Assembly: GCA_029339195.1 (NCBI GenBank)
Contig: JAPTJF010000208.1
Coordinates: forward strand, 1 to 64,000
Reading direction: 5' to 3'
DNA: 64,000 nt
Source: Micractinium sp. NFX-FRZ
Taxonomy: Eukaryota; Chlorophyta; Trebouxiophyceae; Chlorellales; Chlorellaceae
Below are positions 53,657-64,000 of the stretch, one piece after another. Numbering within the stretch: the stretch's first letter is position 1; each line of letters begins with the position of its first letter. The position numbers and the translations under genes were made by a program. A model generated the notes under the pieces. It searched no databases, had not been told where the DNA came from, and saw nothing but the letters and a program-made list of their open reading frames with translations.

Positions 53657-54966
53657 TTACATCCACCGGACGGCCACCTCCAGGCAGGCCCACACCAAGG
53701 CGCCCGACGGGAGCAGCAGCGGCAGCCAGTGGAGGAGCCGCAAGATGAGGTGGGGCAGCCGGCTGGGGGGGTCTGGGACAAAGGTGTTGAGGCCAATGCT
53801 CAGTAGCGAGGTGGGGGTGGGGGAGGGTGTGCTGCTCACATCAGAAGCAGAGATGCCAGCTGGCAGCAGGCTGCTGTCGCTGCCGCTCTTGCTGTGCCTG
53901 CTGTCACCGCTGGCAGCGCCTGGCTGCTGGCCCGCAGGCGCGGCTTCCGCTCCCGTCCCTGTTCCATAATGATGCCAACGAGCCTGCTCGGGAGATGGGC
54001 TGGGGCTTGTGCTGCCCTGCTGCCCCGCTGCTGCCTGCTGCTGCTCCTGCTGCCACCAGTGGGCGTGCTGCGCCAGCGCTGCCAGCACAGCGGTGGGCAG
54101 CAGGTAGCCGATTACAACTGTTAGCCATACGTGCATCATCCAGCAGCTATGCTCCGGCTGCAGGGCATGCTGCTGCTGCTGCTCCGGGCCGCCTGGGACT
54201 AATGCCAGCAGGGCAAGCCGTGCGCAGCGTGCAAAGCTGGCACACTTGGCGGCCCGGTGGGGCAGCGCGGCGTGCAGGCCGGCCAGCTGGCGCATGCGGG
54301 CCAGCGCGGAGCGTAGCGCCAGCGCCTGCACCCACAGGTGGTGCTTGAACGGCAGCGGCAGCAGCACCGGCAGCGCTGCTAGGAAGAGGGCCTGCACGGG
54401 AAGAGAGGTGGATAACGGCAGGCAGGGTTCGGGCTCAGGTGACTTGCTGGTTCGTGCTTGCTCTGCGTCCCGTGCATGCCGGCCTCCTCAGACCAGCCAA
54501 GCAGCTGATTTGAGCCTACCACTGCCAGCACTTGGGGAGGTGTGCCCCCCAGTTTGTGCGCCTCCGGAGCGGAACGCCCCTGGATTGCGGCAAGGAATTC
54601 CGCCATGTACCGGCAGGCAGGCGAGGGCTGGAGGGCTGCTGACGAGACAGGCAGGCGCACCTCAGCGTTCATCCATCTGAAGGGTGCGCCAGACGCTAGC
54701 GCGCGAGCATACGGCAGCAGGCCGGCGCACACAGGCGCCCAGGCTGCAGCCACCGACGCCGAACCCAGGCGTAGCGCGGCCACGACTGCTGTGCGGTCTG
54801 GGTGCACGGCGCCAAGCGTGAGGCCTCGCCGGCGGAAGGCCAGCACCCAGGTCAGGGCAAGCGCTGCCAGCGCCAAGTGCAGGGCACGCGCCGCCTGCTG
54901 CGACTTAAACCCTGGCGACGGCAGGCGCGGCGCCGCTGCGCCGTCGGCCTCGCTACCAGCTATTGC
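53657..54966 (-). CDS. Multi-pass membrane protein, paralogue B (start not found)
   Basis: Exons (minus): 54966..54661, 54391..53657; about 346 aa without a start codon. It is clearly a duplicate of the gene at 43198-44529: LAALPVLLPLPFKHHLW, ARMRQLAGLHAALPH, LQPEHSCWMMHVWLTVVIGY and LPSGALVWACLEVAV are shared, as are the intron position (after NAE/STE) and the ATGTAAGTG stop. The flanks are not alike, so only the gene body was copied, or the copy is old. Where A has ATG (residue 20), B has ATA, and a TGA lies 15 codons upstream in frame. Both copies have CAG right before this point (CCCCTGCAG in B). So B either starts in an upstream exon or has lost its start. A long Ser/Gly/Pro loop (SPSPSPEQAR) differs from A. 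Confidence 0.6.
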
Positions 54967-56364
54967 CTGCAGGGGAAGTGGCCCATGGGCGGCCAGCAGC
55001 CCTCAGTGGGCGTCAGCAAGACCTGAAACCGTGACGAGTGCTCGGAGGGTTGAGCCACACTACTGGCACGCTGTGGGGTGGCCCACTCCCAGCCTGGCTC
55101 ACCATACTGCCCGCCCGTGGACCGAGGGCAACTCAGATGTATGCGTGGACAGGTCAAGGCGTCGGTTCGGCAGGGAGGTGCACACTCATGGAGCGCCTCA
55201 AGCGGAGGCTGTCAGGGGCAACCCGCCTTCCCGTGGGGCTGGCAGGCTCGAGGCTTTGCCCGAGGCAGTGGAGGTCGGCCCCCAATCGATAGACGCCCCA
55301 CGCCTAGCGAGGAGGGAGGACGAGTGACAGGGTAGTCTAGAGACTGGTCAGTCCAAGTAAAACTCTTGATAGGTTGTGAGCGGGGAAGGCGGCCCAGTTG
55401 TCGCACATCTGACAAGGCGTTAGGACCGCCCGAAGGCCTAGGCGGGGGCGCGCATGCGAGGTTTGCCCCCAGTACTGTATGCTTCGCCAGCTTGTTGGCA
55501 CCAGCGTTGCTGTTGGGTTGGGGCAAACAACCGCCCTGCTGCTTATGCGTCGAATGCAGTTGGACGAAGGGCGCCCCACGCGCCGTCGAGCAGCTGGCTT
55601 TGCAGCCGACGGACCGGCAATGGCAAGCTTGGCCACTGGTCCGGGGGAGCTCTCCCGGGCTGCGCCCCTTCCATCAGGAAGCTCTAGACCATACTTGAGT
55701 AACGCTATACCATGCAGGGGGTGGACTACGCATCTGAACATGGCTCACACTGGAGAGCGGCAGGTGCGGCGCTACCGTCCAGGCGCCTAGACCCCCGGCC
55801 GTCTCCACAGAATTGAGGTGAGCACTGGAGGCTCCCCCCTGGAAAAGTAGGCCTCCTCAATGCTGCTGGAACACTGCAGGAAGCTTCTGCAGGTCGCCGG
55901 CTGTCTGCTGCCTGCATGCGGAGGAGGCGCTCGACAGCATGCGCAGCTGCATGCAGGTCAGCCGATGGTCGTCACCTTGTACTCTTCCCACAGGCCATGT
56001 GTGGTCCCAGAGGGCTGAACCAGCAGTGAGACTTCACGAGCAACAGCGGGCGGGCGGGCGGGTAGGGGCAAAGGGCTCGCACGCTCGAGTGCAGCTGATC
56101 AATGTCCCATGAGCGGCATGTTTGCAACCATCAACGTCATTAACAATTAACCGGCCATTGCTTGATGACTTGCAGGAAGCCGGCACATTGCAGGCGGCAG
56201 GGTGACAGCGCCGGCCGCAGACACATCTGGCATCGCCCCGCCTGCGCTTGCCCCGCCCTGCCTGCCCGCCTGCCTGAGGCGCGCTGCCCGGGCCCGTCGT
56301 GCGTGCCCCATCCCCGCACCTGCAGGGCGGGACAGCGCCCACCGCTCTCCTCTCCAAACAGAAG
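54967..56364. other. Intergenic region, lower GC in part
   Basis: About 1.4 kb upstream of paralogue B. From 55300 to 55760 both strands have mid-length ORFs with balanced composition, unlike the GC-rich neighbours, but no family was recognised. A decayed mobile element is possible. Confidence 0.35.
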
Positions 56365-57136
56365 ATGCTTCCCCGGCGGAGTGGCCCAGGGCACACCGCC
56401 CTTCGGCAGCGCAGCTCCGAAAGCCCCGGGCCAAGTAAGGTGCAGTGCCGCGCCTTGGACGCACACTTGACCGACCCCTAACCCGCCTTGTGTGTCTTGG
56501 CAGGCGCAGCGCTGAGTCAGCTGGTGCCGCCTGGTAACTGACTGGTGCGTTTGGCTTGAATTCCTGTTGGCTTCCTCAACCCCACGCCCTCGGGCTGTAG
56601 CCTTCTTCTACTTTCTTCTTCTTCAGCTGGTGCCGCCTGCATGAGCGCGCGTGGAGCGCTGCGCAGCGCAGCGCAGCAGCCGCTGTCGCTCGTGGGCGGG
56701 GCGCCTGCAGGCTGCCTTGGAAGCAGGTTGCTGCACATGCTGCTGAGGAGCTTTGCAGCACGAGCGCCCCTGAATTACCCCCGCAATGACCGCCCCGGCG
56801 CTGCGTGCACTGCAGCGTGCTGGCAGCTGTGCGCCCGTCAGGCAAGTGGGCTGGGCCATGCGGGGCAGTGGGGGTAAGTGCGGAGCTGGCAAGAGCAGGG
56901 AAGCCTGGTTGAGTAGCACGCAGCCTCATCGGCCCAGGCTGGCGTTTGCCTGGGCAGGTGGACTTTATTTTGGTGCAGTGCAAGTGTAACGTTGATCGCG
57001 ATGGTCAGGCTGTCCACTTCTTGCCTTGCCCGTGCAGATTGAGCTCCTGAGCAGCGAGTGCATTGCGCGGCGCTGCTCCCGCGCGCTGCCACCGGCACCA
57101 GCGCTGGAGCACCTGGCAGCGCCTCAGCCGGCCTGA
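56365..57136 (+). CDS. Small basic protein, uncertain
   Basis: Proposed exons: 56365..56434, 56627..56841, 57038..57136; 127 aa. It starts MLPRRSGPGHTALRQR; the first donor is GTAAGG. The second exon begins CTGGTGCCGCC after a long pyrimidine tract and encodes GSRLLHMLLRSFAARAPL, an amphipathic Arg/Leu stretch like an organelle-targeting helix. The second donor would be a GC type (CGTCAG|GCAAGT). The alternative GTAAGT donor at 56874 leads to a stop four codons into the next exon. A ghost copy of the exon 2 start at 56514-56531 supports that boundary. No family is recognised, and it may be a non-coding transcript. Confidence 0.32.
56514..56531 (+). repeat. Ghost copy of an exon start
   Basis: TCAGCTGGTGCCGCCTG occurs here and again at the proposed acceptor and exon start (56623-56639). 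Confidence 0.7.
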
Positions 57137-58440
57137 TGCTTCGCCCGCCTGCAGTGCCCCTACCCTCGCGTGCTGCTCTCTTCTCAACCCATTTTAGTCC
57201 TGGACTTCTGTCCGCCAGCTCACAACCCCCGACCACAGGTGTGCGTGTGTGTTTTGGGCTTTTGGGTGGGGCACGCCAATGGCTGGTTGGGTCGCGGGGG
57301 GCAGACGGACAGGCAGTGCTGCTCCCTCCTTGGGCAGCACAGCTTGTCCTCCCCAGCTGCGAAGGCCACCGCTCTGCTTCCTGGCCGGTTGCAGCCGTCG
57401 CACCCAGCCCCAGGCCGGCAGCTTCCCCTGCTCCACTCAGCCATGCATGTGCGCACCCACCTGTCCTGCTATTTGTCGCGTTGCAGGTCCCTGCCCAAGG
57501 TCGCCAAGCCAATGTGAGCTGGTGCCTCTTGGATGCCAGCTTGCCTCGTGAGGGCAGCGATGCATGCCGGCGCGTGGCTTGGCTCGGCTGCAGCCAAGCC
57601 TGCCAGCTGGTGAGCGGCGTCTGCAAGGCGAGCTCCCGTGGTGGTCGTCCCCGCTGCGCCCGTCGTGCCAACGCGGGGGGCGGCACTTGGAGAGCAGGGA
57701 ATGCGCCGGCGGGCTTGGGGGGGTGACGGCAACATGTGTACGGACGGCCGTGTCGGCTAATGCTGTGATACCTTAGCAGCAGCGCATGCCTGCCCAGCTG
57801 TTTCAACACAGTGTGTGTCCCATACCATACACGCATACACCTAAGGCCCTGCACCGCATGGCAGTCCTCTGCCCGGCCATCCCAAGGCCTCCTGCCTCTA
57901 CCTGCCACCCTGCTCTCGCTGGTCCGCCTGCCCTTTCCTGTCTTGCCCCACACCCTGTGCTAACAAAGAGGTGCGCTGTGGGTGTAACACATTGGACTGT
58001 AATTGCAAAGGACGCACAGAAGGGCTACTCGGCTTCACTGCGCCCTGCCCAGAAGGAGGAGACAGGCGGGGAGGGGGAGCGGCGAGTGGAGAAGAGTCCG
58101 GGGGTAAATAGTGATGTGTGTGTGTGTTCCAGCCAGCGGTAGCAGACTGGTGGTTGCTCTGGGCAATGGAGAGTTGCAGCGCCCCTTGATCATGGCGCCC
58201 CATGCCGGCGTGCTGCGCTGTGCTGTGGGTGCTGTGCTGCGGGTGCTCGGCAGCCACCCAGCAGCCACTACCGTGTGCAGCAATTGACCCCGCAGGGATT
58301 GCGGCTGCATCGCCTGCTGCTGCAAACCCCACATACCAGCCGCGCCCGGCGCAGGGCTGACCAAGATTGGTCGCAGCGGGAGCCACATGCGCGCACGCCG
58401 CGGCAGCATGCCACCGCCAGCTCAGCGCGCCACTGCCAGC
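57137..58440. other. Convergent intergenic region
   Basis: No supported gene in 1.3 kb. It holds a (GT)n run at about 58111-58124 and a TGTAA (+) near 57986. The end near 58416-58440 carries a copy of the ACBP stop region. Confidence 0.45.
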
Positions 58441-58449
58441 TCAGCGCGC
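58416..58449 (-). repeat. Copy of the ACBP stop-codon region, 19-bp period
   Basis: GCCAGCTCAGCGCGC at 58416-58430 repeats 58435-58449, which contains the true TGA (58441-58443). Confidence 0.8.
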
Positions 58450-60460
58450 GTCGGCGTACAGGCTCTTGGGCAGGAACTCGTAGTAGGTGCGCACAAACTC
58501 CAGCTTGGCCTTCTCAGTGGCCATGCCCTGCAGGGGTTTAGGGTTCAGGGATTAGGGTGTAGAGTGTTACCGACTATGAGCAGCATGAAGGAAGGTGGGC
58601 AGGTAGGTGCCAGCGAGGATGCCGGGCCCCAGCCACGGCACGCCAGGTGGTGGCGGGCAGCTGCAGCAACATCATGGGCCAGAGCAGAGCCGCTGTGCAT
58701 GCCCAAGTCCTGGGCGCATGCAAGCAGCACTCCATGCGCTTCCCTGCGCACAGGCTGGCTGCCATGCCCGCCTTGGTCGCACTCCACACCCCGCACCCCG
58801 AGCCACGGCAGTTGGCAGGGGCTGCCGGCGGCCTCATTCACGCTGTCTTCTGAAAGTAAATGAACTCACACCCTCGAGCTGCAACCTTCCTCTCCTTCAT
58901 CCTCAGGTACTCCGAACCATCCCCCACCCTCTCACCCCTCACCTCAATCGCGGCCCGCACGCCCATGCACCCGCCGTGCCCCCATCCCCTCTCACCCTAA
59001 AATCCTGCCCTTCACACGCACCTTGACCGCGGTCCACGCATCCCACCGCGAGCGCCCATCAAAGTCCAGGCCTCCCTTCTCAGCCCACATGGGGCGCTCC
59101 GCCGTGTTATCCCCAGACGCCGCCTGCTTGTGCAGGCTGCAGGGCAGGCGCCGGGGAGAAGGGGGGCAGGCGGAGGGGCACAGGTGGTGAAGATGGGGAG
59201 GCACCGCCTGCTTGGCAGGCTGCAGGGCAGGCACCGGCGGGCGGGTGGAGACAGCACGGGTGGAGGGGATGAGGGACGCCGCTTGGGCAGGGGGCAGTGC
59301 TTCATGTGCAGGTTCAATCGGGGTCAGTAAAGCAAGGGGCAAGGATCATGGGAGGAAGGGCGAGTGGCTGGACAGGCTGCTGGTGCAGATGTGGGCCCCT
59401 GGTGCGCCGGGCAGCCGGTCTTAAGCCGGTGTGAAGGGCAGCTGTGTGGCTGCGGCCGGCCGGCAGGCTGGTGGGCGGCAGCTTGCCGATTTCAGCAAGG
59501 TAGCAGCGGCCCCTCACCCGTAGAGAGTGTAGAAGTCATCTGGCTTGACGGTGGCACCACCGGGCTTGCTGCAGCAGCGGAGGACCAAGGTGGGCACGTC
59601 TCAGGAGGGCATGGGCTGATGGGGGCAGCGCCAGTGGCGGCTGAGCAAGAGAAGCGGCGGACGCGCAGGCGCACAGACCAGGAGCCATGCAGCCACAGCC
59701 TGGCCCTGCCTGCCGCACATTGCTGGAGAACCACAGTCCTCAGTGCACTGAGGTGTGGAGCACACACCTCGCTCTGCGTCATGCTGCCGCCCAACTGTGT
59801 CTATGCTGCCGCCCTCCTTTCCATGCTGCCGCCCTGCGCTGCAGCGCCCCCCCACCCACCTGATGATGCGCCAGTTCAGCTTCTCGTACTTCTCCACCAG
59901 GGCATCAAACTCCGCTGCATCGTAGCTCTGCGGGGAGGCAGGGGGAGGGAAGGGCGAGTGGCGGGTGTGGGCGGGCAGCAGCACGTGCTGGGAAGGCAAG
60001 CGGGCAGACGGTGTGCGGTGGTAGCAGTCGAGCAGCGGCGACCCCCCTGTTGCACACAGATGGCAACCGCGCGGCTCCAGATGCCTCAACGCTTGCAACA
60101 CACGCGGCCGCGACTTCTCCCCTGCCCCACCTCCTTGCAGTGGGGTGAGCGCTCCGTCGACTTGCTGGCCTCTGCAGCGGCGGCGCTCTTGGCCGCCGCC
60201 TCCGCTTTCATCTTCTTCAGCCGCGTGCGCCCCGCTGCGCACAGGATGTCGGTTATCATGTGAGCACTATCGCAGCTGGCCGGCGACTAGCAAGCGCGGG
60301 AAGAGGAGCGGCAGGCTGAGAACCTCAGCGCACCTCTCAGCTTCTGCCGGTCCTCCCCCGGGACGTTGTCCAGGAAAGCGGCCTGCGCGATAGCCGCCTC
60401 CAGCGCCTCGATGTCCTTGGCCGCAAGCAGGGCGGCCACCGCCGCTGCGTTGTCCACCAT
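58441..60460 (-). CDS. Acyl-CoA-binding protein
   Basis: Exons (minus): 60460..60334, 60234..60131, 59927..59860, 59568..59518, 59136..59022, 58527..58441; 183 aa. An N-terminal extension of about 85 residues (MVDNAAAVAALLAAKDIEAL, then a Lys/Ala-rich helix RLKKMKAEAAAKSAAAEASK) precedes the ACBP domain. The domain reads EFDALVEKYEKLNW, PDDFYTLYGLHKQAASGDNT, ERPMWAEKGGLDFDGRSRWD, AWTAVKGMATEKAKLEFV, with the YxLYGxxKQA, Gly-Asp and KWDAW-type motifs that hold the acyl-CoA. A WAEKGG insert is unusual. It should carry long-chain acyl-CoA between chloroplast, ER and cytosol. The extension has no clear signal peptide and may be a protein-binding helix. Exons are very short (51-127 nt). Confidence 0.9.
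59120..59239 (-). repeat. Direct repeat of the ACBP exon 5 start with acceptor
   Basis: CCGCCTGCTTGTGCAGGCTG, CAGGGCAGGCGCCGG (59120-59154, true exon start) recurs as CCGCCTGCTTGGCAGGCTGC, AGGGCAGGCACCGG (59206-59239) in the intron upstream in the coding sense. One base is lost in the exon part of the copy, so its use would shift the frame. Confidence 0.92.
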
Positions 60461-61002
60461 CGCCGGTCTTTGCCGCTGACTGACGCTCCGCGTTGCACTG
60501 AGCGTTGCTTTTACCTTCTGACGACAATTTAGTGACTTTGAGGGCGACAGAAGAGAGACAGAGAGGAATAGAAAGAGCAGTCCAGCTGCTGGGAGGTGAC
60601 GGGTCAGGACTGGAGCTGGGCGGGATCCTGCCTGGACAAGAAAGGGCCAGCGGAAGGCATGCGCAAAGGTGACATTTCCGGTAAACCCAGGCTGGGTAGC
60701 ACGACTCATTGGCTGGTGAATCCTTGGGAAACATATCCACTGCATACACGCTCCAGGCTGCACGCCTGCGCCAAAAGTGTCCCTTCAGCTTCTGTGCATG
60801 GCACCCGCTACCTGACGCCGGGCTTACACAGGCAGGCACGCAGGCAGTATAATACAGTTGCAACTCAGGTTCATGGATGGTCATTCCAGTGGTGTTTCAA
60901 AATCTGTGTCTCGTGTCTGTGGAAGGTGTCATCGGCTGGCGGCAGTTGGTGGTAATACTGAGCAGAGCGGCAGCACGGCTGCGCTCCAGGCTACAGCTGC
61001 GC
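60461..61002. other. ACBP promoter and CAP-D2 3' flank
   Basis: Tandem minus-strand spacing of 540 bp. TTACA at 60824-60828 is a likely CAP-D2 poly(A) signal. Confidence 0.5.
60824..60828 (-). promoter_or_regulatory. Candidate TGTAA poly(A) signal of CAP-D2
   Basis: TGTAA on the coding strand, about 175 bp after the stop at 61003. Confidence 0.55.
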
Positions 61003-64000
61003 TCAGCCTTCCGGCTCTGGCTTCACCCGCACTGCTGGGATGCCGCCCTCCTCCTCCTCGTCCATGTGTGCCGACCTGCAGCACCCCCCAGCACAGGAGC
61101 AGCCGACTCAGAGGTGCAACACAGGATATTTTGGCTGCACACATCCTGCAGTACCGACCCGCCAAACATGCCAGCATCCGGCCCACATGCGCTGCCTGCC
61201 ACTGCTGCCTAGGCCCCACCACCTGCTTACCTGCGGGTGCCGCGCCGGCCGGACTTGGCAGCAGGAGCCGCCGCCTGCTCCTCTCCAGCAAACTTGGCTG
61301 CCAGTGCCGCCACCTTGCCGCGCCCCCGCCGGGCGCTGCGGTTGGCTGCCGCGGGCTCCTGCTCCTGCTGCTGCTCCTCCTCCTCCGGCTGCTCCGCTGC
61401 CTCCTCCCCCTCGCTCTCCCCATCCTCCACCACCGCAGTCCGCCGCCGGCTGGCACGCCGCGAGGGCTTGGCGGCAGCAGGTGCCGGTGCCGGTGCCGCC
61501 GCAGCGCTGCGCCGACTGACGCGCTGCGCCGGCCGCGCCACAGGCTGTTCTGCCTCCCCCTCAGAGTCTGCACCCGCCTCTGGCTTCACCCGAGGCTTGG
61601 CCGCAGTTCCAGACATCTGCTCAGAAGCTGCCGGCTGCGGGCCAGCCGTCTCCTCCCCTGCCGCCGCCTCCTGCTCCTCCCCTCCGCTGTAGTCATCCTC
61701 GCTCATCGCGTCGCCGCCCTCCGCCGCCGCCGCTGCACTGTCGCCGCCGCCCTGCTGCAGCTGCGCCTCTGCCTCTGCACCTTCCTCCTCCAGCTGCATG
61801 CCGCCCAGCTGGCGCCGCATGTCCGACACCTCTCCCGTGTCAGCCCGCCCGCCCATCTGGGACGTCTGCTGCTGGCTGGCGCGCTCGGCCGCCGCGCGCC
61901 GCTCCTCCGCATGCTGCCGCGCCTCCTCTGCTGTCCGCTTCTCGTCTGCACGCTCCTGAGCACAGTCTGCGATCTTCTGCTCAAAGGCCTCGATTTCAGA
62001 CTGCAGCCGGAAGGTGAGTGTGGCGGTGTGGTAGCAGAGGCAGATGTTGCATCACGCCGTCAGGGTCATGTCAGGGGAAGGGATGATGCAAAAAGGCAGA
62101 GTGAAGTGCTGCACGCTGGCCTGTCCAGGCCACAGTTCCACCTCACCGCTAGCACACCCCCTCACCCCCCGGCAATCGCACCCGCCATCCAGTCCGGAGC
62201 CCAAGCACAGGGCGGCGCTGTGTTCTAACAGCGCCGCTTGCAGCCTGGATTTGATCCACACCGCTGGGTGAGGGTTGGGTTCAGGCTCACCTTGAGCTCC
62301 GCCTTGTTGCTGCCCTTCTTGGCCTTCTGGACGATGCTGGTGATGGCGGCGGCCACCTGGCGCAGGACAGGGGACAGGACAGGGAGGGCAGGAGGCACGC
62401 TGAGCACGAGGGGCAATTGCGTTCGCGCCAGTGAAGGCCGCTGTGCAGGGGTGGGGGGACCTCAGCCCAATGCACGTCCATCAGGTTGACACACGCCTCC
62501 CGCCGGTCGCCTCATGAACATTTGCCGCCTCAGCGCTCCAGGGTTGTCAGCACCGTCAGCCTGCCTGTTCTGCCTGCCCCGCACCCCACCCACCTCCTCA
62601 TCCTCCAGCGCGTGCTTGTAGAAGCGGAACGACTCGCTCAGCTTCTTCAGGCCCTTGTCGCTCAGCGGCAGCTGCACCACAGCAGGCACAGCGGGCGGGG
62701 CGGTTGAGAGGCAGCCAGGTCGTCTTGCTGGGGCACAGCCGGCACGCATCGCAGGCACACCTCACAGCGGCCCAGCTGCTTGTGAGCCGGCTGTCCTGCC
62801 CCCCAGCCAGCCAGGGTGAACTGAGGATGCAAGGCAGGGGCGGGAGGCAGCAACACATCAGAGGCCGCGCTGATCCGCCCCGCACCCCCGCACCTGCGTG
62901 AGGCAGAAGGCGATGCTGTGCCACTGCGCCGCATCCTCGCTGGCTGCAAACCGCTGGCACAGCTTCTCGATCAGCGAGTCGCCCTGCTTGTCCTTCTTGA
63001 TGTAGCCCAGCAGCTGTGTGGGGGGGAGAGGGATTGGGGTGGCAGGGAGGGGCGGGCACAGGAGCAATGCGTGACTCATGGCAGAGCATTGAGGTGGCAA
63101 GCTGGCTGCCTGCGCCTACTGCCCAGACCGCTACTGCCCATCCCACAGTTCCTCTTTACCCTGACACACTCCCCAGACATCCTGCTGGGCACGACCAATG
63201 CCAGCGCTACCAGCGCTGCTCCCACGGCAGTTGCTGCGGCCTGTGGATCCCCTGCTCACGTGCTGCATGATGGACTGGAACTGCGCCTTGGAGAGGCCGC
63301 GCTCCTTGGACAGGTTGGACAGGATGTCGGGCAGCAGGTTGTAGATGGGGCTGGTGCCCTGCGGCCACAACAGTGCAGTGCAGGCGAGGTTAAGGCGCGG
63401 GTCAAGCCAGGGTGCGACTTGGGGCAACGGGAGGAGAAGCCAGACTCGCAAGCAACCACTCTCCTCCTTCAGCTCCTCCCCAAGAGGAGCCCCCCACGTG
63501 GCACCCTCACCTGACTGCGCAACCCCCATGCGCCCATCCACACCCACGCTGTTTTCTGGCCCAGCATGGAGAGACAGCTGGCCCACAGCCACAGCCCTCT
63601 TCGGGGGGTCCACCTGTCCAATGCAGCCTGTTATTGGCAGCCATCTGAGCAGGCCCCACCTTGTACTCCTTCTTGGCCAGCTCGTGGAAGAAGAGCTGGG
63701 CCAGCGCCGCGATGCGCCCGTCCTCGTCCTCCAGCCGCATTGCCATCTTGGCAATGTGCCCCTTCACCTGCGGGGCAGACGGGGATGGTGGGGCTTTGAT
63801 GCATGTGAGTTGGGATGGAATCTGTTTGCCCTCCAGCAGCATTGCCATCTTGGCAGGACGATGCCAGCTGCAGGTCGGGCAGGGCATGTGGGTCCCTGGG
63901 GCATCCACCAGCCACCCACCGACTTGTTGCAACCATTCCGCAGCAGGATGCTTCCCAACCCCGGCCGTGTCGCCGCCAGCCACGTCAGCACCACGACCGC
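61003..64000 (-). CDS. Condensin complex subunit 1 (CAP-D2), C-terminal part
   Basis: Partial; the 5' part lies beyond 64000. Exons (minus): >64000..63920 (donor uncertain), 63767..63660, 63358..63260, 63013..62894, 62671..62594, 62356..62291, 62000..61231, 61075..61003; about 464 aa. Conserved CAP-D2 blocks: VVVLT; VKGHIAKMAMRLEDEDGRIA; ALAQLFFHELAKK; SPIYNLLPDILSNLS; FQSIMQH; LLGYIKKDKQGDSLIEKLCQ; LPLSDKGLKKLSESF; EIEAFEQKIADCAQ. The first visible exon is odd after VVVLTWL, where the family has LLNDM-type sequence. CAP-D2 is a HEAT-repeat subunit of condensin I and compacts mitotic chromosomes. The tail is long, acidic and Ala-rich with basic patches (SRRASRRRT, SARRGRGK) and ends in an acidic EEEEGG and VRVKPEPEG, a likely site of CDK control and DNA contact. 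Confidence 0.93.
63828..63866 (-). repeat. Ghost copy of a CAP-D2 exon start
   Basis: On the coding strand the intron upstream of exon 63767..63660 contains CTGCAG, then CAAGATGGCAATGCTGCTGG (KMAMLLEG). This mirrors the exon's CCGCAG, then CAAGATGGCAATGCGGCTGG (KMAMRLED, 63727-63757). Confidence 0.9.

Noticed and set aside
55337..55741. Minus-strand 134-codon ORF as a retrotransposon fragment
   Set aside because: Composition is unlike the neighbours, but no reverse transcriptase, integrase or gag motif is visible and no terminal repeats were found.
1..64000. tRNA, rRNA, CRISPR arrays, prophage or viral genes
   Set aside because: No cloverleaf with a GGTTCRA-type arm, no rRNA core sequence, no regularly spaced repeat array and no viral protein was seen.

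Overview
The window is nuclear DNA of a GC-rich green alga, most likely a trebouxiophyte of the Chlorella type. The reasons are: very high GC; short exons cut by many introns of roughly 100-400 bp with GT-AG (sometimes GC-AG) ends; long Ala/Gly/Gln/Ser low-complexity inserts in otherwise conserved proteins; TGTAA boxes downstream of several stops (the usual green-algal poly(A) signal); and a kinase with the algal-style HxDLTxxN catalytic loop. The species is inferred, not shown. No bacterial, viral, CRISPR, rRNA or tRNA feature was found. Gene models were assembled by hand from splice sites and reading phase; exon coordinates are in each entry.

Layout. 1-1338 (+): 3' end of a plastid NusG/KOW (pTAC13-like) protein. 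2095-5566 (-): a new-looking single-pass membrane protein with a Cys-rich domain. 6587-13885 (+): 19-exon GAF-PAS-protein kinase. 14617-16715 (+): RWD-RING ubiquitin ligase (RNF25-like). 17568-19537 (-): histone chaperone ASF1. 20216-21971 (-): TFIID subunit TAF11. 22244-24235 (+): FHA-domain protein with a Gln-rich tail. 24634-29097 (+): TCP11-domain protein with an N-terminal membrane anchor. 29525-32187 (-): protein with a U1-type zinc finger. 32404-36361 (+): inositol-tetrakisphosphate kinase (ITPK) with a large insert. 36659-38174 (-): Ser-rich protein. 38984-40266 (-): unknown protein. 40451-42283 (+): CxxC/H finger plus a T5orf172 (GIY-YIG-like) domain. 43198-44529 and 53657-54966 (-): two paralogous multi-pass membrane proteins. 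46429-48387 (+): F-box-LRR protein. 49977-52855 (+): GT31 glycosyltransferase. 56365-57136 (+): a small uncertain gene. 58441-60460 (-): acyl-CoA-binding protein. 61003-64000 (-): C-terminal part of condensin subunit CAP-D2.

The genes are mostly housekeeping and are not an operon or pathway cluster, although several act on chromatin or transcription (ASF1, TAF11, CAP-D2, FHA). They alternate in strand and form tight head-to-head pairs (TAF11/FHA, zinc finger/ITPK, 38984 gene/T5orf172 gene) and convergent pairs.

The most unusual signal runs through the whole window. Many introns, and a few 3' flanks, carry a second, decayed copy of the neighbouring exon edge including its splice site or stop codon ('ghost' exon edges). 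The clearest are a 34-bp unit repeated four times at one splice donor, a whole ghost exon start in ITPK, and ghosts in ASF1, TCP11, ACBP, CAP-D2, RNF25 and the kinase. The kinase also has two introns whose sequences are copies of each other. GC-AG introns and micro-exons of 21-30 nt are frequent.
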